Below, piece by piece: positions 47,650 to 58,132 of a stretch of 64,000 nucleotides of DNA. A model generated the notes under the pieces. The model made no database searches. It saw only the letters and a program-made list of their open reading frames with translations, and was not told the origin of the DNA. Origin of the DNA: Xenococcaceae cyanobacterium MO_167.B27 (GTDB lineage: Bacteria > Cyanobacteriota > Cyanobacteriia > Cyanobacteriales > Xenococcaceae); NCBI GenBank assembly GCA_030065935.1, contig JASJCP010000028.1, positions 1-64,000 on the forward strand, in the 5' to 3' direction. The translations under genes and the position numbers were made by a program. Positions within the stretch are counted from its first letter, which is position 1, and every line of letters starts with the position of its first letter.

Positions 47650-48358
47650 CGCTTTCTCCTATACAAATAACCCCTATTTTAGTGATTACCTTTGATGTTG
47701 ATATTGCTATTGTGACATAAAGTGAAGGATCAAGAGCAAAAAATGACTCGTAAAATTAGCTATTTTTAAAACCTCAGTTTGACAGACTACATTAGAAATT
47801 AACCATAGAAGCCTGAAAAATCAAGAGTTCTACCTCTTGTGGAAGATTCAGTTCAGGATTTTTTTATTTTTCCCTATAACCTATTCCCAGCTTAAGTTAG
47901 ACTCCAATTAAATTACTGATAATTGATAGGGCGATAATTGGTAATTGATTTAGTTGGTATAATTACGTAAACAAAATTTGTTAAGGAATTTTGTTAAGTG
48001 TTTTCTCTGAGAAAGACCCAAAATTTTGAGAAAATTCCCCTGTTCATCACAATTAATTAAACTGTTTGAATAATCCTCTTGATTGTAACAGTTAAATTAA
48101 GGTAAAGCAGGGCTGGGAAATGACACTTACTAAGCAGTTTGGATAATTCCTCCCTAACCCAGGTCATAAATAACTTATGCTATTAATCCCAGCAGCTAAA
48201 CATACAAGATATCGTCATTGATTCAAGACAATATTAATTTTCTTACAGATGGCTTGGCATCGGAAAATTTAACTAAATTAGTATCAGGGAAATATGTAGA
48301 TTTTGTTGGAGCAAGTCTAGTTTCTCGGATATTTATGAAGTCAAAAAAACCATTATCT

Positions 48359-49516
48359 ATGAAGCATTCACAAAGAGCAATAAATCACCAACAGACAATA
48401 AATTATGTACCATTATTCATTGCACCTGCTCAAGTTTTGCGAGGGGAGAATATCTTGAGCCAGTCGGGAGTAGCGATCGCAGCTTTGGGGAAACGACCTC
48501 TAGTAGTGGGAGGAAATCACACTTTAGAGATGATTCAACCCCATCTAAAACCAATAATTCAAGAATATAAGTTAGAAACAGCGAGAGCTAGCTATCTTCC
48601 TGATTGTACAGAATCCTCTTTAATGAAGTTGCGAGAAACTGCCACAACTCACAAAGCTGATTTTATTATCGGTGTTGGTGGGGGAAAAGCTCTAGATACT
48701 GCTAAATTATTGGCTCATCAGTGTCAAATACCCGTAGTTACTATTGCTACTTCTGGTGCTACTTGTGCAGCTTGGACAGCACTATCAAATATTTATTCTG
48801 AAACCTCAGCCTTTCAGTATGATGTAACCTTGGCACGTTGTCCCGATTTACTGATTCTAGACTATAGTTTGATTCGTACTGCTCCTCAAAGGACTTTAGT
48901 TGCAGGAATTGGAGATGCGATCGCCAAATGGTATGAAGCTTCTGTCAGTAGTGGCAATTCTAACGCCACTTTAACCATCGCAGCAGTGCAGCAAGCCAGA
49001 ATTTTACGAGATATTTTATTCCAAAAATCTTCAGCAGCTTTAGAAAACGATCAGGGAGATGATTGGCGCGAAGTAATAGACGCTACAGTGTTATTAGCTG
49101 GTGTAATTGGAGGTATTGGCGGAGCAAATTGTCGGACGGTTGCTGCTCACGCAGTTCACAATGGTTTGACCCATATTCAGTCTGCTCACCACGCCCTACA
49201 CGGGGAAAAAGTAGCTTATGGGATTTTAGTTCAATTGCGTCTTGAGGAAATGATCCAAGGAAATCAATTAGCAGTCTCAGCCAGAAAACAATTACTAGAA
49301 TTTTACAAGGATATCGGTTTGCCACAGACCCTAGAAGATTTGGGTTTAGGGCATATTAGTCTTTCACAACTGCGTCAATCCGCAGAGGTAGCTTGTCAAC
49401 CTAATTCTGACATTCATCGCCTACCTTTTTCCGTATCTCCAGAGCAACTTATGGCTGCAATGGTTTCTACTAAGGAGTTAGTAGAATCTCCTGTAGGAAG
49501 AGAAACACCAGCGTAA
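48359..49516 (+). CDS. Iron-containing alcohol dehydrogenase, GldA-like (glycerol dehydrogenase family)
   Basis: 'KADFIIGVGGGKALDTAKLLAHQCQIPVVTIATSGATCAAWTALS', 'HAVHNGLTHIQSAHHALHGEKVAYGI'; TTG-start extension to 48218 possible. Confidence 0.85.
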   Translation: MKHSQRAINHQQTINYVPLFIAPAQVLRGENILSQSGVAIAALGKRPLVVGGNHTLEMIQPHLKPIIQEYKLETARASYLPDCTESSLMKLRETATTHKADFIIGVGGGKALDTAKLLAHQCQIPVVTIATSGATCAAWTALSNIYSETSAFQYDVTLARCPDLLILDYSLIRTAPQRTLVAGIGDAIAKWYEASVSSGNSNATLTIAAVQQARILRDILFQKSSAALENDQGDDWREVIDATVLLAGVIGGIGGANCRTVAAHAVHNGLTHIQSAHHALHGEKVAYGILVQLRLEEMIQGNQLAVSARKQLLEFYKDIGLPQTLEDLGLGHISLSQLRQSAEVACQPNSDIHRLPFSVSPEQLMAAMVSTKELVESPVGRETPA

Positions 49517-50309
49517 TTAATAAACAGAAAATACCCGCTAATCCAGCTAAAGGTTGTTGACTAATACCAGTTATCCAGGGCTTCTCAGGTTGTTTGTAGG
49601 TTACTATCTCAGCCGAGTCTAGACAAGATAAACCCCAAATCCAGCCTGTATGCAAGCCCCAAGCTAAACCGAGACTTCCGTTGTCTGCTAATCTTGCTCC
49701 TACTAAAACCATCCCCATCAGCCACAAACCAGGGATTTGGGGAACAGTAGTTTTTCTTTCCCAAACTAGGTGTAATAGTGCAAAAAGTAAGCTAGAAATT
49801 ATTGCTGCTGACCAATAAGGGTAATCTTTATCTAACTCACTCAGAATAAAACCGCGAAATACTATCTCTTCAACTATCCCTATTGCTAATCCCAAAACCA
49901 AAATTGGTAGTGCATTAGCTAAGAGTTGTGGGCGGTTTTCCCAATTCCAATTTACTAAACCCAAAACCGACTCTAGGGAAAATACAATTATTAAGGTAGC
50001 TACTGCTAATATCAGACCGCTCACCAGAGAAATAAATATGTCCCAACTTACCCCCAAATCAGCAAAAGAAAACCCTTGTTGTCTAATTATGAACCAAATA
50101 ATTACAGGGGCTAGGGGATAAAGAGATGCCAGAAAAAGTATTTTTTGTTTGACAGTCAAAGGGCTAGCTAGTTGATAGTTAATCAATTTAGCTAGAGGTA
50201 GAGCAATGGGTAGCCAGGCGATGACCCAAGCAGCAAAAAAAATAATTATGGTAAGTGGGGATGAAACCATCATCAAAAGCCATAAAGTGAAAATCACCTT
50301 TGGAATCAA
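49470..50309 (-). CDS. CPBP-family intramembrane protease (CAAX protease-like)
   Basis: 'GLAIGIVEEIVFRGFILSEL', 'ISSLLFALLHLVW', 'LGLAWGLHTGWIWGL'. Confidence 0.88.
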   Translation of the reverse strand: MIPKVIFTLWLLMMVSSPLTIIIFFAAWVIAWLPIALPLAKLINYQLASPLTVKQKILFLASLYPLAPVIIWFIIRQQGFSFADLGVSWDIFISLVSGLILAVATLIIVFSLESVLGLVNWNWENRPQLLANALPILVLGLAIGIVEEIVFRGFILSELDKDYPYWSAAIISSLLFALLHLVWERKTTVPQIPGLWLMGMVLVGARLADNGSLGLAWGLHTGWIWGLSCLDSAEIVTYKQPEKPWITGISQQPLAGLAGIFCLLITLVFLFLQEILLTP

Positions 50310-50345
50310 AGGCGATTAATTTATGAAAAATTCCTACATCGAGGA

Positions 50346-50738
50346 CTAGTTTTCATCATCAGTATCATCATCACTATCAACTTGTTTTAGGTGAATGTGT
50401 TTGTAACCTAATTTGATTTCAAATTTATCACCCTCTTTCAAGTTCATAGCCTGAGTGTAGGTAGAACCAATAACAATTTGACCATTTTTATGAACACTGA
50501 CTTTGTAAGTAGGTTCTCTACCGCGTCCGTCTTTTGCTCCTTCTGGATCTAGAGGAACGCCTCTTGCAGCTAGAACTGCATCGTAAAAGTCAGTTAAATT
50601 GACACGGGTTTGATTGTCTTTTGTAATAGTGTAATATCCACAGCGTTTTGCTGTTTCTCGTCTGGGTAAGTGAGAAAGCTCTTTTACTTTTTGAAGTAGT
50701 GCCTTTCCTGTTAAAGCAGTAGTGGCGGTTTCAGTCAT
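50346..50738 (-). CDS. AbrB-family transcriptional regulator (cyAbrB type)
   Basis: From internal Met: 'MTETATTALTGKALLQKVKELSHLPRRETAKRCGYYTITKDNQTRVNLTDFYDAVLAARGVPLDPEG'. Confidence 0.88.
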   Translation of the reverse strand: MTETATTALTGKALLQKVKELSHLPRRETAKRCGYYTITKDNQTRVNLTDFYDAVLAARGVPLDPEGAKDGRGREPTYKVSVHKNGQIVIGSTYTQAMNLKEGDKFEIKLGYKHIHLKQVDSDDDTDDEN

Positions 50739-51292
50739 GATTTTTAAATTTGTCCTCTTACTTTTTTGAGTTTGCCAACTCAATGAGTATATTATAAATT
50801 GACCCTATAAAAAATATACCTCTAAATATCAAGATTGTCACAATATTATTGTAAGAGTTTGGATTTTTTTTAGAATATGGTCAGCTAAAATTTGCCCTTA
50901 TACTTATCCACAAAACCATGAAAGTCTTTAAATGTTCTATGTTTTATTGCTATATCTTGCTTTGGGTAATTTCTGTATAGATTGATATTTTAAATACCTG
51001 ATTTGTACGAGGGGCAGTGATTGCAACAGAGTGAAAGTACTTAATTGCACCATTCAATCAATATTAAGAACATAAAAGACCCTTAGTAAAATTTTCGATA
51101 AGAAACATATGTTATTGATTGTAAATATTTTGCAATATCAGTTAATATTTTTTCCCTAAATTATTGAACAGGGGGGACTAGAGGACTGGGGAGATTGGGA
51201 ATTGGGGAATTAGGGAATTAGGGACTTGGGGAGATTAGGGGAATTGGGGAAATAAGGCTGATTACTTATTCATCCGCAAATCTTTCATCCCT

Positions 51293-51412
51293 CACTGATA
51301 ACTGATAACTGTTCACTGCTAACTACTAACTGATAACTGCTCACTGTTCACTGATGAGTGATGAGTGATAACTGATGAGTGATAACTGATGAGTGATTAC
51401 TGGTTGGGTGAT
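51293..51412. repeat. Short tandem repeats (TGATAACTG/TTCACTG/TGATGAG variants)
   Basis: ctgataactgataactgttcactgctaactactaactgataactgctcactgttcactgatgagtgatgagtgataactgatgagtgataactgatgagtg. Confidence 0.85.
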
Positions 51413-51470
51413 GAGCAATCAACTTTTCATCAATCGCAAAGCGACTACCGAAGGTCTCAACAATCAACTA

Positions 51471-52241
51471 TTAACAAAAACCAGACAAACGGAATAAATG
51501 AGAATGTTCGGGATGATAGAGACGAGAGCGAGCATCAGTAACTTTCCCTAGTGCAGGACTGATAATGTATAAGGTAGTGCGAATCAAATTATTTTCTTGG
51601 CTAACAGATGCCATATCTTCTAGATTAACTAGCCAGATTTTTTCGTCTTGCCATCCGATACGAAAACAAATAGCTACGGTCGTATCTGGGGGATAGTGTT
51701 GTAATAGTTTGGCTTGGGATTTTTCTACATGACGCGCAGCTAAATAGAGACAGAGACTAGCTTGGTGTGCTGCTAGACTCGCTAAATCTTCAGTATCGGG
51801 GACGGCGGAGGCTTGACCGCTAACACGGGTTAAAATGATAGTCTGGACAAGTTCTGGTACGGTTAATTCAGTGGAAAGTTTGGCAGCAGCAGCTTGAAAA
51901 GCACTAATTCCAGGGATTAACTCAAAGGCAATTCCTGCTTCTAATAATTGCTTCATTTGTTCGGCGATCGCACTATACAGGGTCAAGTCACCAGAGTGCA
52001 AACGCACTACAGTCAGGTTTTGTTTTACTCTGTCAATCATCAGAGGGACTATATCTTCTAGGGTTTTATTTCCTGTCCGAATTAACTCTGCATCGGGACG
52101 GACATCCTGTAAGATTTGTTTGGGGACAAGAGAGTCTGCATAGAGGATGACATCTGCTTGAGATAAGATGCGATAGGCTTTTAGGGTGAGTAATTCAGGA
52201 TCGCCTGGACCTGCGCCAATGATATATACTTTTGGTTTCAT
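51471..52241 (-). CDS. cobM: Precorrin-4 C11-methyltransferase
   Basis: 'KPKVYIIGAGPGDPELLTLKAYRILSQADVILYADSLVPKQILQ', 'VVRLHSGDLTLYSAIAEQMKQL...LIPGISAFQAAAAKLSTELTVPELVQTIILTR'. Confidence 0.93.
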   Translation of the reverse strand: MKPKVYIIGAGPGDPELLTLKAYRILSQADVILYADSLVPKQILQDVRPDAELIRTGNKTLEDIVPLMIDRVKQNLTVVRLHSGDLTLYSAIAEQMKQLLEAGIAFELIPGISAFQAAAAKLSTELTVPELVQTIILTRVSGQASAVPDTEDLASLAAHQASLCLYLAARHVEKSQAKLLQHYPPDTTVAICFRIGWQDEKIWLVNLEDMASVSQENNLIRTTLYIISPALGKVTDARSRLYHPEHSHLFRLSGFC

Positions 52242-52245
52242 GGGG

Positions 52246-52290
52246 TTAATTGTTAGTGGTTAGTGGTTAGTGGTTAATTGTTAATTGCTG
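52246..52290. repeat. Short tandem heptamer repeat (TTAGTGG/TTAATTG)n
   Basis: ttaattgttagtggttagtggttagtggttaattgttaattgctg. Confidence 0.9.
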
Positions 52291-52342
52291 ATGGATCGTG
52301 AATTACTGATTACTTATTCCTTCATCCTTCATCCTTCATCCT

Positions 52343-53179
52343 TTATCTTTCTTCCCTCCCTTTGACATCTGGTAGGGGACGTTTTAGTATATAGAGCCAA
52401 ATTAAGCCTAAACTCCCCAACGCGATCGCCCCTAAACTTACTACTTGAGCAATTCTTAGAAACCCTAACATCAAACTGTCAGTGCGTAAGGCTTCAATCC
52501 AAAAACGACCGATACTATAGGCTATGAGATAGACAAAAGTAAGAGTCCCTACTTTGAGCTTGTTTTGATGTTTTAAGCCCCAAAAGAATAAAGTAATTAA
52601 TAAGATAAATACTCCTATATTCCAGAGAGACTCGTATAAAAAAGTAGGATGAAAGTAATCATAGTTTATATATTCTAAAGGACGATTAGCGGGAGGGATA
52701 AATAGTTTCCAAGGTAAATCAGTTGGTCTGCCAAAAGCTTCAGAATTAAAAAAGTTTCCCCATCTACCGATCGCCTGTCCTAATATTAGAGAGGGAACTA
52801 CTAAATCGATTAATTGCCACATAGATACTCTGTTGATTCTAGAAAAAATCATTGTTGCAATTGTGCCACCGATTATCGCCCCGTGAATCGCAATTCCTCC
52901 TTTCCAAACAGCGATAATATCTTCTGGTCGATTGACATATTCTTGCCATTGAAATAAGACATAATAAATTCTGGCACATGGTATTGCTCCGATAACTAAC
53001 CAGATTGTTAAGTCTATTATTAATTCTGGATCGACTTTTCTTAGTTTGGCTAAATTTTGAGCTACAGTGATACCAATTAATACTGCCGAAGCAATTAATA
53101 ATCCGTACCATCGGAGAGTAATAAAGCCCAAATCAAAAATTATGGGTCCTGGGGATTGGAATTTAAAAGCGAATAACAT
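52343..53179 (-). CDS. lgt: Prolipoprotein diacylglyceryl transferase
   Basis: '[15 protein letters not shown]', '[12 protein letters not shown]', '[18 protein letters not shown]', '[13 protein letters not shown]', '[13 protein letters not shown]'. Confidence 0.95.
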   Translation of the reverse strand: MLFAFKFQSPGPIIFDLGFITLRWYGLLIASAVLIGITVAQNLAKLRKVDPELIIDLTIWLVIGAIPCARIYYVLFQWQEYVNRPEDIIAVWKGGIAIHGAIIGGTIATMIFSRINRVSMWQLIDLVVPSLILGQAIGRWGNFFNSEAFGRPTDLPWKLFIPPANRPLEYINYDYFHPTFLYESLWNIGVFILLITLFFWGLKHQNKLKVGTLTFVYLIAYSIGRFWIEALRTDSLMLGFLRIAQVVSLGAIALGSLGLIWLYILKRPLPDVKGREER

Positions 53180-53193
53180 AGTTAAATTATAGG

Positions 53194-54234
53194 TTAAAGA
53201 CTATAGTGGCGAAAAATAATCCATTCTCCTGAAACTTCCGCGATCACACCACCAGGCATGGTGGAAGTGCGACTTTTATTAGGAGCATCAATTAAATTAC
53301 AAACTGCTTCTATTTCTGCAAAAGTAGGATATTGCTGGATAATTTGAGGTAAAAATTGTCGGATAATTCTTCTTTGTAATGCTAAAGGAACATCTCTAAG
53401 GATATAGCGATTTAGTTTGTCATCTCTTCCTGTTTTTACTTTTATTAATAACTCTTGTGCCTGTGCTTCTAAATATTCTACGTCAGCTTTTAATAATTCT
53501 GCGGTTTGGGCGAGAGAGTTTTCCACTTGAGGATTAAAATTATCTTGCAAATAAGGAATTAAATCCCCTCTAATCCTATTCCGAGCATATTTTTTATTCT
53601 CATTAGCAGCATCTAACCAAATAGGTAATTGAAATTGCTGACAAAATTCTAAAGTTTCTCGACGGGTAAAGTCTAAAATCGGGCGAATTAATTGGATGTC
53701 TGGAGTCAGAAACCTTTGCCAACTCAGAGAGGTTAAGCCATCAAGTCCAGCACCACGAATTAAATTGTATAAAAAAGTTTCAGCGCGATCGCTTTTTGTG
53801 TGGGCAGTAACAATATATTTAAAGTTATATTCTTCTGCAATTTCTACTAAGGCTTGATATCGCCATTTTCTGGCTGCTGCTTCTGTTTCTTTTAAATTTT
53901 GAGCTACTTTAAGATAAAAAGGTAAATTATGATTTTGGGCTAATTCTCTCACATGATCTGATATTCCAGCATCTGTTGACCAACCATGATCGCAATGAGC
54001 TATAGCTAAATTCCATTGCCATTTAGGTTGTAAATCTAATAGTAATTTTGTTAAACATAAAGAGTCTTGTCCTCCAGATAGAGCAATTAAAATTTTAGTT
54101 TTTTTAGGTAATAAACTTGTTTTTTTCAGAGTTTGATGTAATCTAGCGTGGAATATTGTCCAACAATCTCGGCGTTGCTGTGGTGTGTGGAGATTCCGCC
54201 CAAGACCAGGCACTTTGCGATCGCTATTTTTCAT
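53194..54234 (-). CDS. tilS: tRNA(Ile)-lysidine synthetase
   Basis: PP-loop '[17 protein letters not shown]', 'AHCDHGW', '[25 protein letters not shown]'. Confidence 0.93.
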   Translation of the reverse strand: MKNSDRKVPGLGRNLHTPQQRRDCWTIFHARLHQTLKKTSLLPKKTKILIALSGGQDSLCLTKLLLDLQPKWQWNLAIAHCDHGWSTDAGISDHVRELAQNHNLPFYLKVAQNLKETEAAARKWRYQALVEIAEEYNFKYIVTAHTKSDRAETFLYNLIRGAGLDGLTSLSWQRFLTPDIQLIRPILDFTRRETLEFCQQFQLPIWLDAANENKKYARNRIRGDLIPYLQDNFNPQVENSLAQTAELLKADVEYLEAQAQELLIKVKTGRDDKLNRYILRDVPLALQRRIIRQFLPQIIQQYPTFAEIEAVCNLIDAPNKSRTSTMPGGVIAEVSGEWIIFRHYSL

Positions 54235-54353
54235 AAGAATCTCATAAAATTATCCTAATATGGCAATCAATATGTTTTATTGTATTGAATGACAAAATAC
54301 AGTTTAATATAATTAAGATATAAGTTGATTTTTTAAACAACTAAGCTGTTTAT

Positions 54354-55370
54354 ATGAAAGGTGAGCTTCTAAAAAGATTGTTTAGAGCGATCGCATCTAA
54401 TGACCAAGAAGCGATTGACAAGCTCACGTACCTAGTTATTGAAGACGAACGCAAAAAAGGACACACAGTTCTAGCCAATCAACTGGAAAATATAACTAGA
54501 ACTACTCAATCTAATGATTCGATAGATAGCAGTGGTGATAAATCTCGTAAAAATGGATTATCTCCTAGTTCAAATGTAGAGACTTTAAGTGTATTACCAA
54601 CCAGCAAAAAGCTCAATACACCTTTAGTTACTTTTATTCCTAGAGAAAAACTAAGACATCAGATGATTTTGCCATTATCGGTGGAAAAGCGTTTTCAAAG
54701 GATTGAAAAAGAATATGCTGCAAGAGATAGATTAGCTCATCATGGACTGCGTTACAGGCAAAAAATTCTTTTGTTTGGTGTTCCTGGTTGTGGAAAAACT
54801 ATGGGAGCAGAGCGTTTAGCTTGGAATACAGGATTGTCTTTTCTCAAAGTTCGTTTTGATGCAATGGTTTCTTCTTATTTAGGAGAAACAGCAAGCAACT
54901 TAAGATCGGTATTCGATCTGGCTGCTCAAAATTCTTATTTGTTATTCTTTGACGAATGTGATTCTATTGCCAAATCTAGAGAAGATATGCAAGAAGTTGG
55001 TGAAATAAAACGAGTAGTTAATACTTTTCTACAAATGTTAGATGAATATGAATCTTACTCTGGACTTCTAGTAGCAGCAACAAACTTGAATAAATCTCTT
55101 GATACTGCTCTTTGGAGACGTTTCGATGATGTGATTGAAGTACCAATTCCTGGCAAAAAAGAGCTAGAATCGATAGTCAGACAAACTCTATCAGCGATTG
55201 AGGTAGGTTCGATTAACTGGCAGTTGATTATTCAACAAATGGAAGGATTTTCGGCTGCACAAGCTGTCAGAGTCGCACAAGATGCAGCCAAAAGAGCCAT
55301 CTTAGATCGTGAAGAGTTAGTTATTCAGGAACACTTAGAAGAAGCGATTAAAGAAATCAAAGTTTCCTGA
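54354..55370 (+). CDS. AAA+ ATPase (IetA-like) partnered with a subtilisin-like protease
   Basis: Walker A 'LLFGVPGCGKTMGAERLAW', Walker B 'YLLFFDECDSIAKSRED', 'ATNLNKSLDTALWRRFDDVIEVPIPGKKE'; gene pair with 30-bp gap. Confidence 0.85.
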   Translation: MKGELLKRLFRAIASNDQEAIDKLTYLVIEDERKKGHTVLANQLENITRTTQSNDSIDSSGDKSRKNGLSPSSNVETLSVLPTSKKLNTPLVTFIPREKLRHQMILPLSVEKRFQRIEKEYAARDRLAHHGLRYRQKILLFGVPGCGKTMGAERLAWNTGLSFLKVRFDAMVSSYLGETASNLRSVFDLAAQNSYLLFFDECDSIAKSREDMQEVGEIKRVVNTFLQMLDEYESYSGLLVAATNLNKSLDTALWRRFDDVIEVPIPGKKELESIVRQTLSAIEVGSINWQLIIQQMEGFSAAQAVRVAQDAAKRAILDREELVIQEHLEEAIKEIKVS

Positions 55371-55400
55371 AGTTAATTATCTCTAATTACAGGAAGTTTA

Positions 55401-58004
55401 ATGGTTGATAACTCTAAGCAATTCCCTCATATTCAGCTTAAACTCGCCAGAGAAGGAACTGCAAAACCAGCTACGGGAGGAGGAAGTAACAAAACCAACC
55501 CCATAACAGCAAAAAATAGAAGTGATCGCTGGGGACATGGAAATAAATTAAAGAGTTCTGCCAATTCAATCGTTGCAGACTGGAAATCTTCGACCGAAAA
55601 AAGAGAAGAAGAGGAAAAACCAGAACTTCCTGACGCAAGACGTATTATCTTACAAGTCGATCCTAAAGCTTTCGATCCAGACAAACTTAAGGGTTATGGA
55701 ATAGAGGTTATTGGCGATCTTGAAGATGGTTATATTATTGGCGCATCAGCAGATTTAGAATTAACAAAGTTAGAGCAAAAAATTGAAAAATTTATCAAAG
55801 AACAAAGAGGAGGTGGTTCAGTACCAGAAATATGGGAAATATTTGAAGGCTCTCAGAAAATAGAATCAATCCTGTCTCCTGAATTGTTAGCACATTGGGA
55901 TGAAGTTCAAGATGAGCAAATATACATTGTTGATATTGGAATAGCTTGTATAGGGAATAAAATTAAATTATCTGATTATCCAAGGAAAAAAGATGATGAA
56001 ACTGTTGATAGTTACAGTGAAAAATTAAATAATTGGAGAAATAAAAGAGATACTACTTATGAAGAATGGGATAATTTAAAATCTCAACGAGAAGATGAGT
56101 TAACACAATTTGTTGAAAATTATCAAGGTAAAATTTTATCTATTGTTGATGGAGATACTCCAAAATTTATTGAACTTCCTGATAGTTTTTCTTGTCGCAT
56201 TCAGATTTCAGGAAAAGGATTAAAAGATTTAGTTTTTACCTTTCCTTATATTTTTGAAGTTAGCGAACCAGATGAATTTAAAGTAGCAATTCGCAACCCA
56301 AGTACATCAAGATATACTCAGCATATTTCAGAATTGCAGCCTCCTAAAAAAGATGCGCCTAAAGTCTGTGTTATTGATAGTGGAATTCAAGAAAGACATC
56401 CGTTATTAAGAGCAGCGATAGATTCTCAAAGTTCAACCTGTTGGATTCCTGGAGAAAGTAATAAAACTGCCGATTATGTCAGTAATGGGGGACATGGTAC
56501 TAGAGTAGCTGGAGCAATACTCTATCCGAGAAATATTCCTCGTACTGGTCAACAACAAGCAATTTGTTGGCTACAAAATGCCAGAGTTTTAGATGCTAAA
56601 TGTAAACTTATAAAACAATTATTTCCTCCAGATTTAATCAAAGAAATAGTTGACTTTTATCATACAAAATCTAATACTAGAATCTTTAATCATTCAATTA
56701 CTGGTGCTGTTCCTTGTAGAACTCGTTATATGAGTGCCTGGTCAGCTACGATTGATGAATTGACTTATCAAAATGACATTCTTTTTGTTGTAGCTGCTGG
56801 TAATTTACTTTTAGAGCCTGATCCTGAATATAATCCTGTTACAAGACTAACTATTAAAGAACATCTACAAAATCAAAAATTATATCCCGAATATTTATTA
56901 GAAGATTCTTGTCGAATTGCCAATCCCGCACAGAGTTTTCAAGCTTTAACTGTTGGTTCTGTTGCATCTGATTACTACAATAATCCGCCTCTTAATTCTC
57001 TGGCGGAAAAAGATCAACCATCAGCCTTTTCTTGTTCTGGGTTGGGTATTTGGGAAACAATTAAACCCGAAGTTGTTGAATATGGCGGTGATGTAGTTAC
57101 TGATAATAACAATATTCCTAGTTTAACCTACCCAAATGCAGTATGTCCTGAATTAGTGCGCTCGACTTTAAATGGTGGTGATGCTGTAGCTGCTGATAAG
57201 ATTGGTACATCTTTTGCTACACCAAAAGTTACTCATATTCTTGCTCGTTTAGCTACTGAATTTCCACAAGAAAGCTGTTTGTTATATCGTGCTTTAGTTG
57301 TACAATCGGCTCGATTACCAGAGTGGACAAAACAAAGTGATGTTAATCTATTTCATGCTATTCGTACAATTGGTTATGGTATTCCCAATCTTGATCGTGC
57401 TTTAGGAAATACTGAAAATAGAATTACTTTAATTACTCAAGGTGATAGAAAAATTAAAGCCAGACAAGCTCATGTTTATCAAGTTCAATTACCCAAAGAA
57501 CTGAGATCGCAAGGAGATGAATTAGAAATTTTATTAGAGATAACTTTATCTTACAAGGCACAACCTCGTAGAACGAGACGTAACAGAAGAAGATATCTTT
57601 CTACCTGGCTTGATTGGGATTGTAGCAAAAGAGGAGAAGACCCAGATTATTTTCTTAATAGAATACTTAAAGAATATGATGCACCTGAAGATGCAGATAA
57701 AGGAGAAAGTATTTTTACTTGGACTCTTGGTAAACAAAAAAATCATAAAACAATTAAGGAAATTTCTAGGAGTGCAGGAACTCTTCAGAAAGATTGGACA
57801 ATTGTAAAATCTTATGAGCTAAGAGAAGCTTTTTGTATTGCTGTAGTGGGACATGAAGGTTGGAATAACGATCCAGATGCTTCTGTCCCCTATTCTTTAG
57901 TTGTCAGTTTTGAGGCAATAAATCCTAATATTCCTATTTATTCAGCAATTGTACAAGCTGAAACTAAAGTTGAACTTGAAGTTAAAAAACAAGTAACTGT
58001 TTGA
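55401..58004 (+). CDS. S8 (subtilisin-like) serine protease (IetS-like)
   Basis: Catalytic Asp 'VCVIDSGIQERHPLL', His 'GGHGTRVAGAI', Ser 'GTSFATPKVTHILARLA'. Confidence 0.88.
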   Translation: MVDNSKQFPHIQLKLAREGTAKPATGGGSNKTNPITAKNRSDRWGHGNKLKSSANSIVADWKSSTEKREEEEKPELPDARRIILQVDPKAFDPDKLKGYGIEVIGDLEDGYIIGASADLELTKLEQKIEKFIKEQRGGGSVPEIWEIFEGSQKIESILSPELLAHWDEVQDEQIYIVDIGIACIGNKIKLSDYPRKKDDETVDSYSEKLNNWRNKRDTTYEEWDNLKSQREDELTQFVENYQGKILSIVDGDTPKFIELPDSFSCRIQISGKGLKDLVFTFPYIFEVSEPDEFKVAIRNPSTSRYTQHISELQPPKKDAPKVCVIDSGIQERHPLLRAAIDSQSSTCWIPGESNKTADYVSNGGHGTRVAGAILYPRNIPRTGQQQAICWLQNARVLDAKCKLIKQLFPPDLIKEIVDFYHTKSNTRIFNHSITGAVPCRTRYMSAWSATIDELTYQNDILFVVAAGNLLLEPDPEYNPVTRLTIKEHLQNQKLYPEYLLEDSCRIANPAQSFQALTVGSVASDYYNNPPLNSLAEKDQPSAFSCSGLGIWETIKPEVVEYGGDVVTDNNNIPSLTYPNAVCPELVRSTLNGGDAVAADKIGTSFATPKVTHILARLATEFPQESCLLYRALVVQSARLPEWTKQSDVNLFHAIRTIGYGIPNLDRALGNTENRITLITQGDRKIKARQAHVYQVQLPKELRSQGDELEILLEITLSYKAQPRRTRRNRRRYLSTWLDWDCSKRGEDPDYFLNRILKEYDAPEDADKGESIFTWTLGKQKNHKTIKEISRSAGTLQKDWTIVKSYELREAFCIAVVGHEGWNNDPDASVPYSLVVSFEAINPNIPIYSAIVQAETKVELEVKKQVTV

Positions 58005-58132
58005 CATAATGTTTGTTAAATTACTTAATTTTTATTTAAAATATTTAAAATATATTCATTGTTGTCAATAATTCTAAAACTTTGTACTTATTACACGAGA
58101 TCGATATAGTTTTTTCCCAAATAGTTTCCGCA

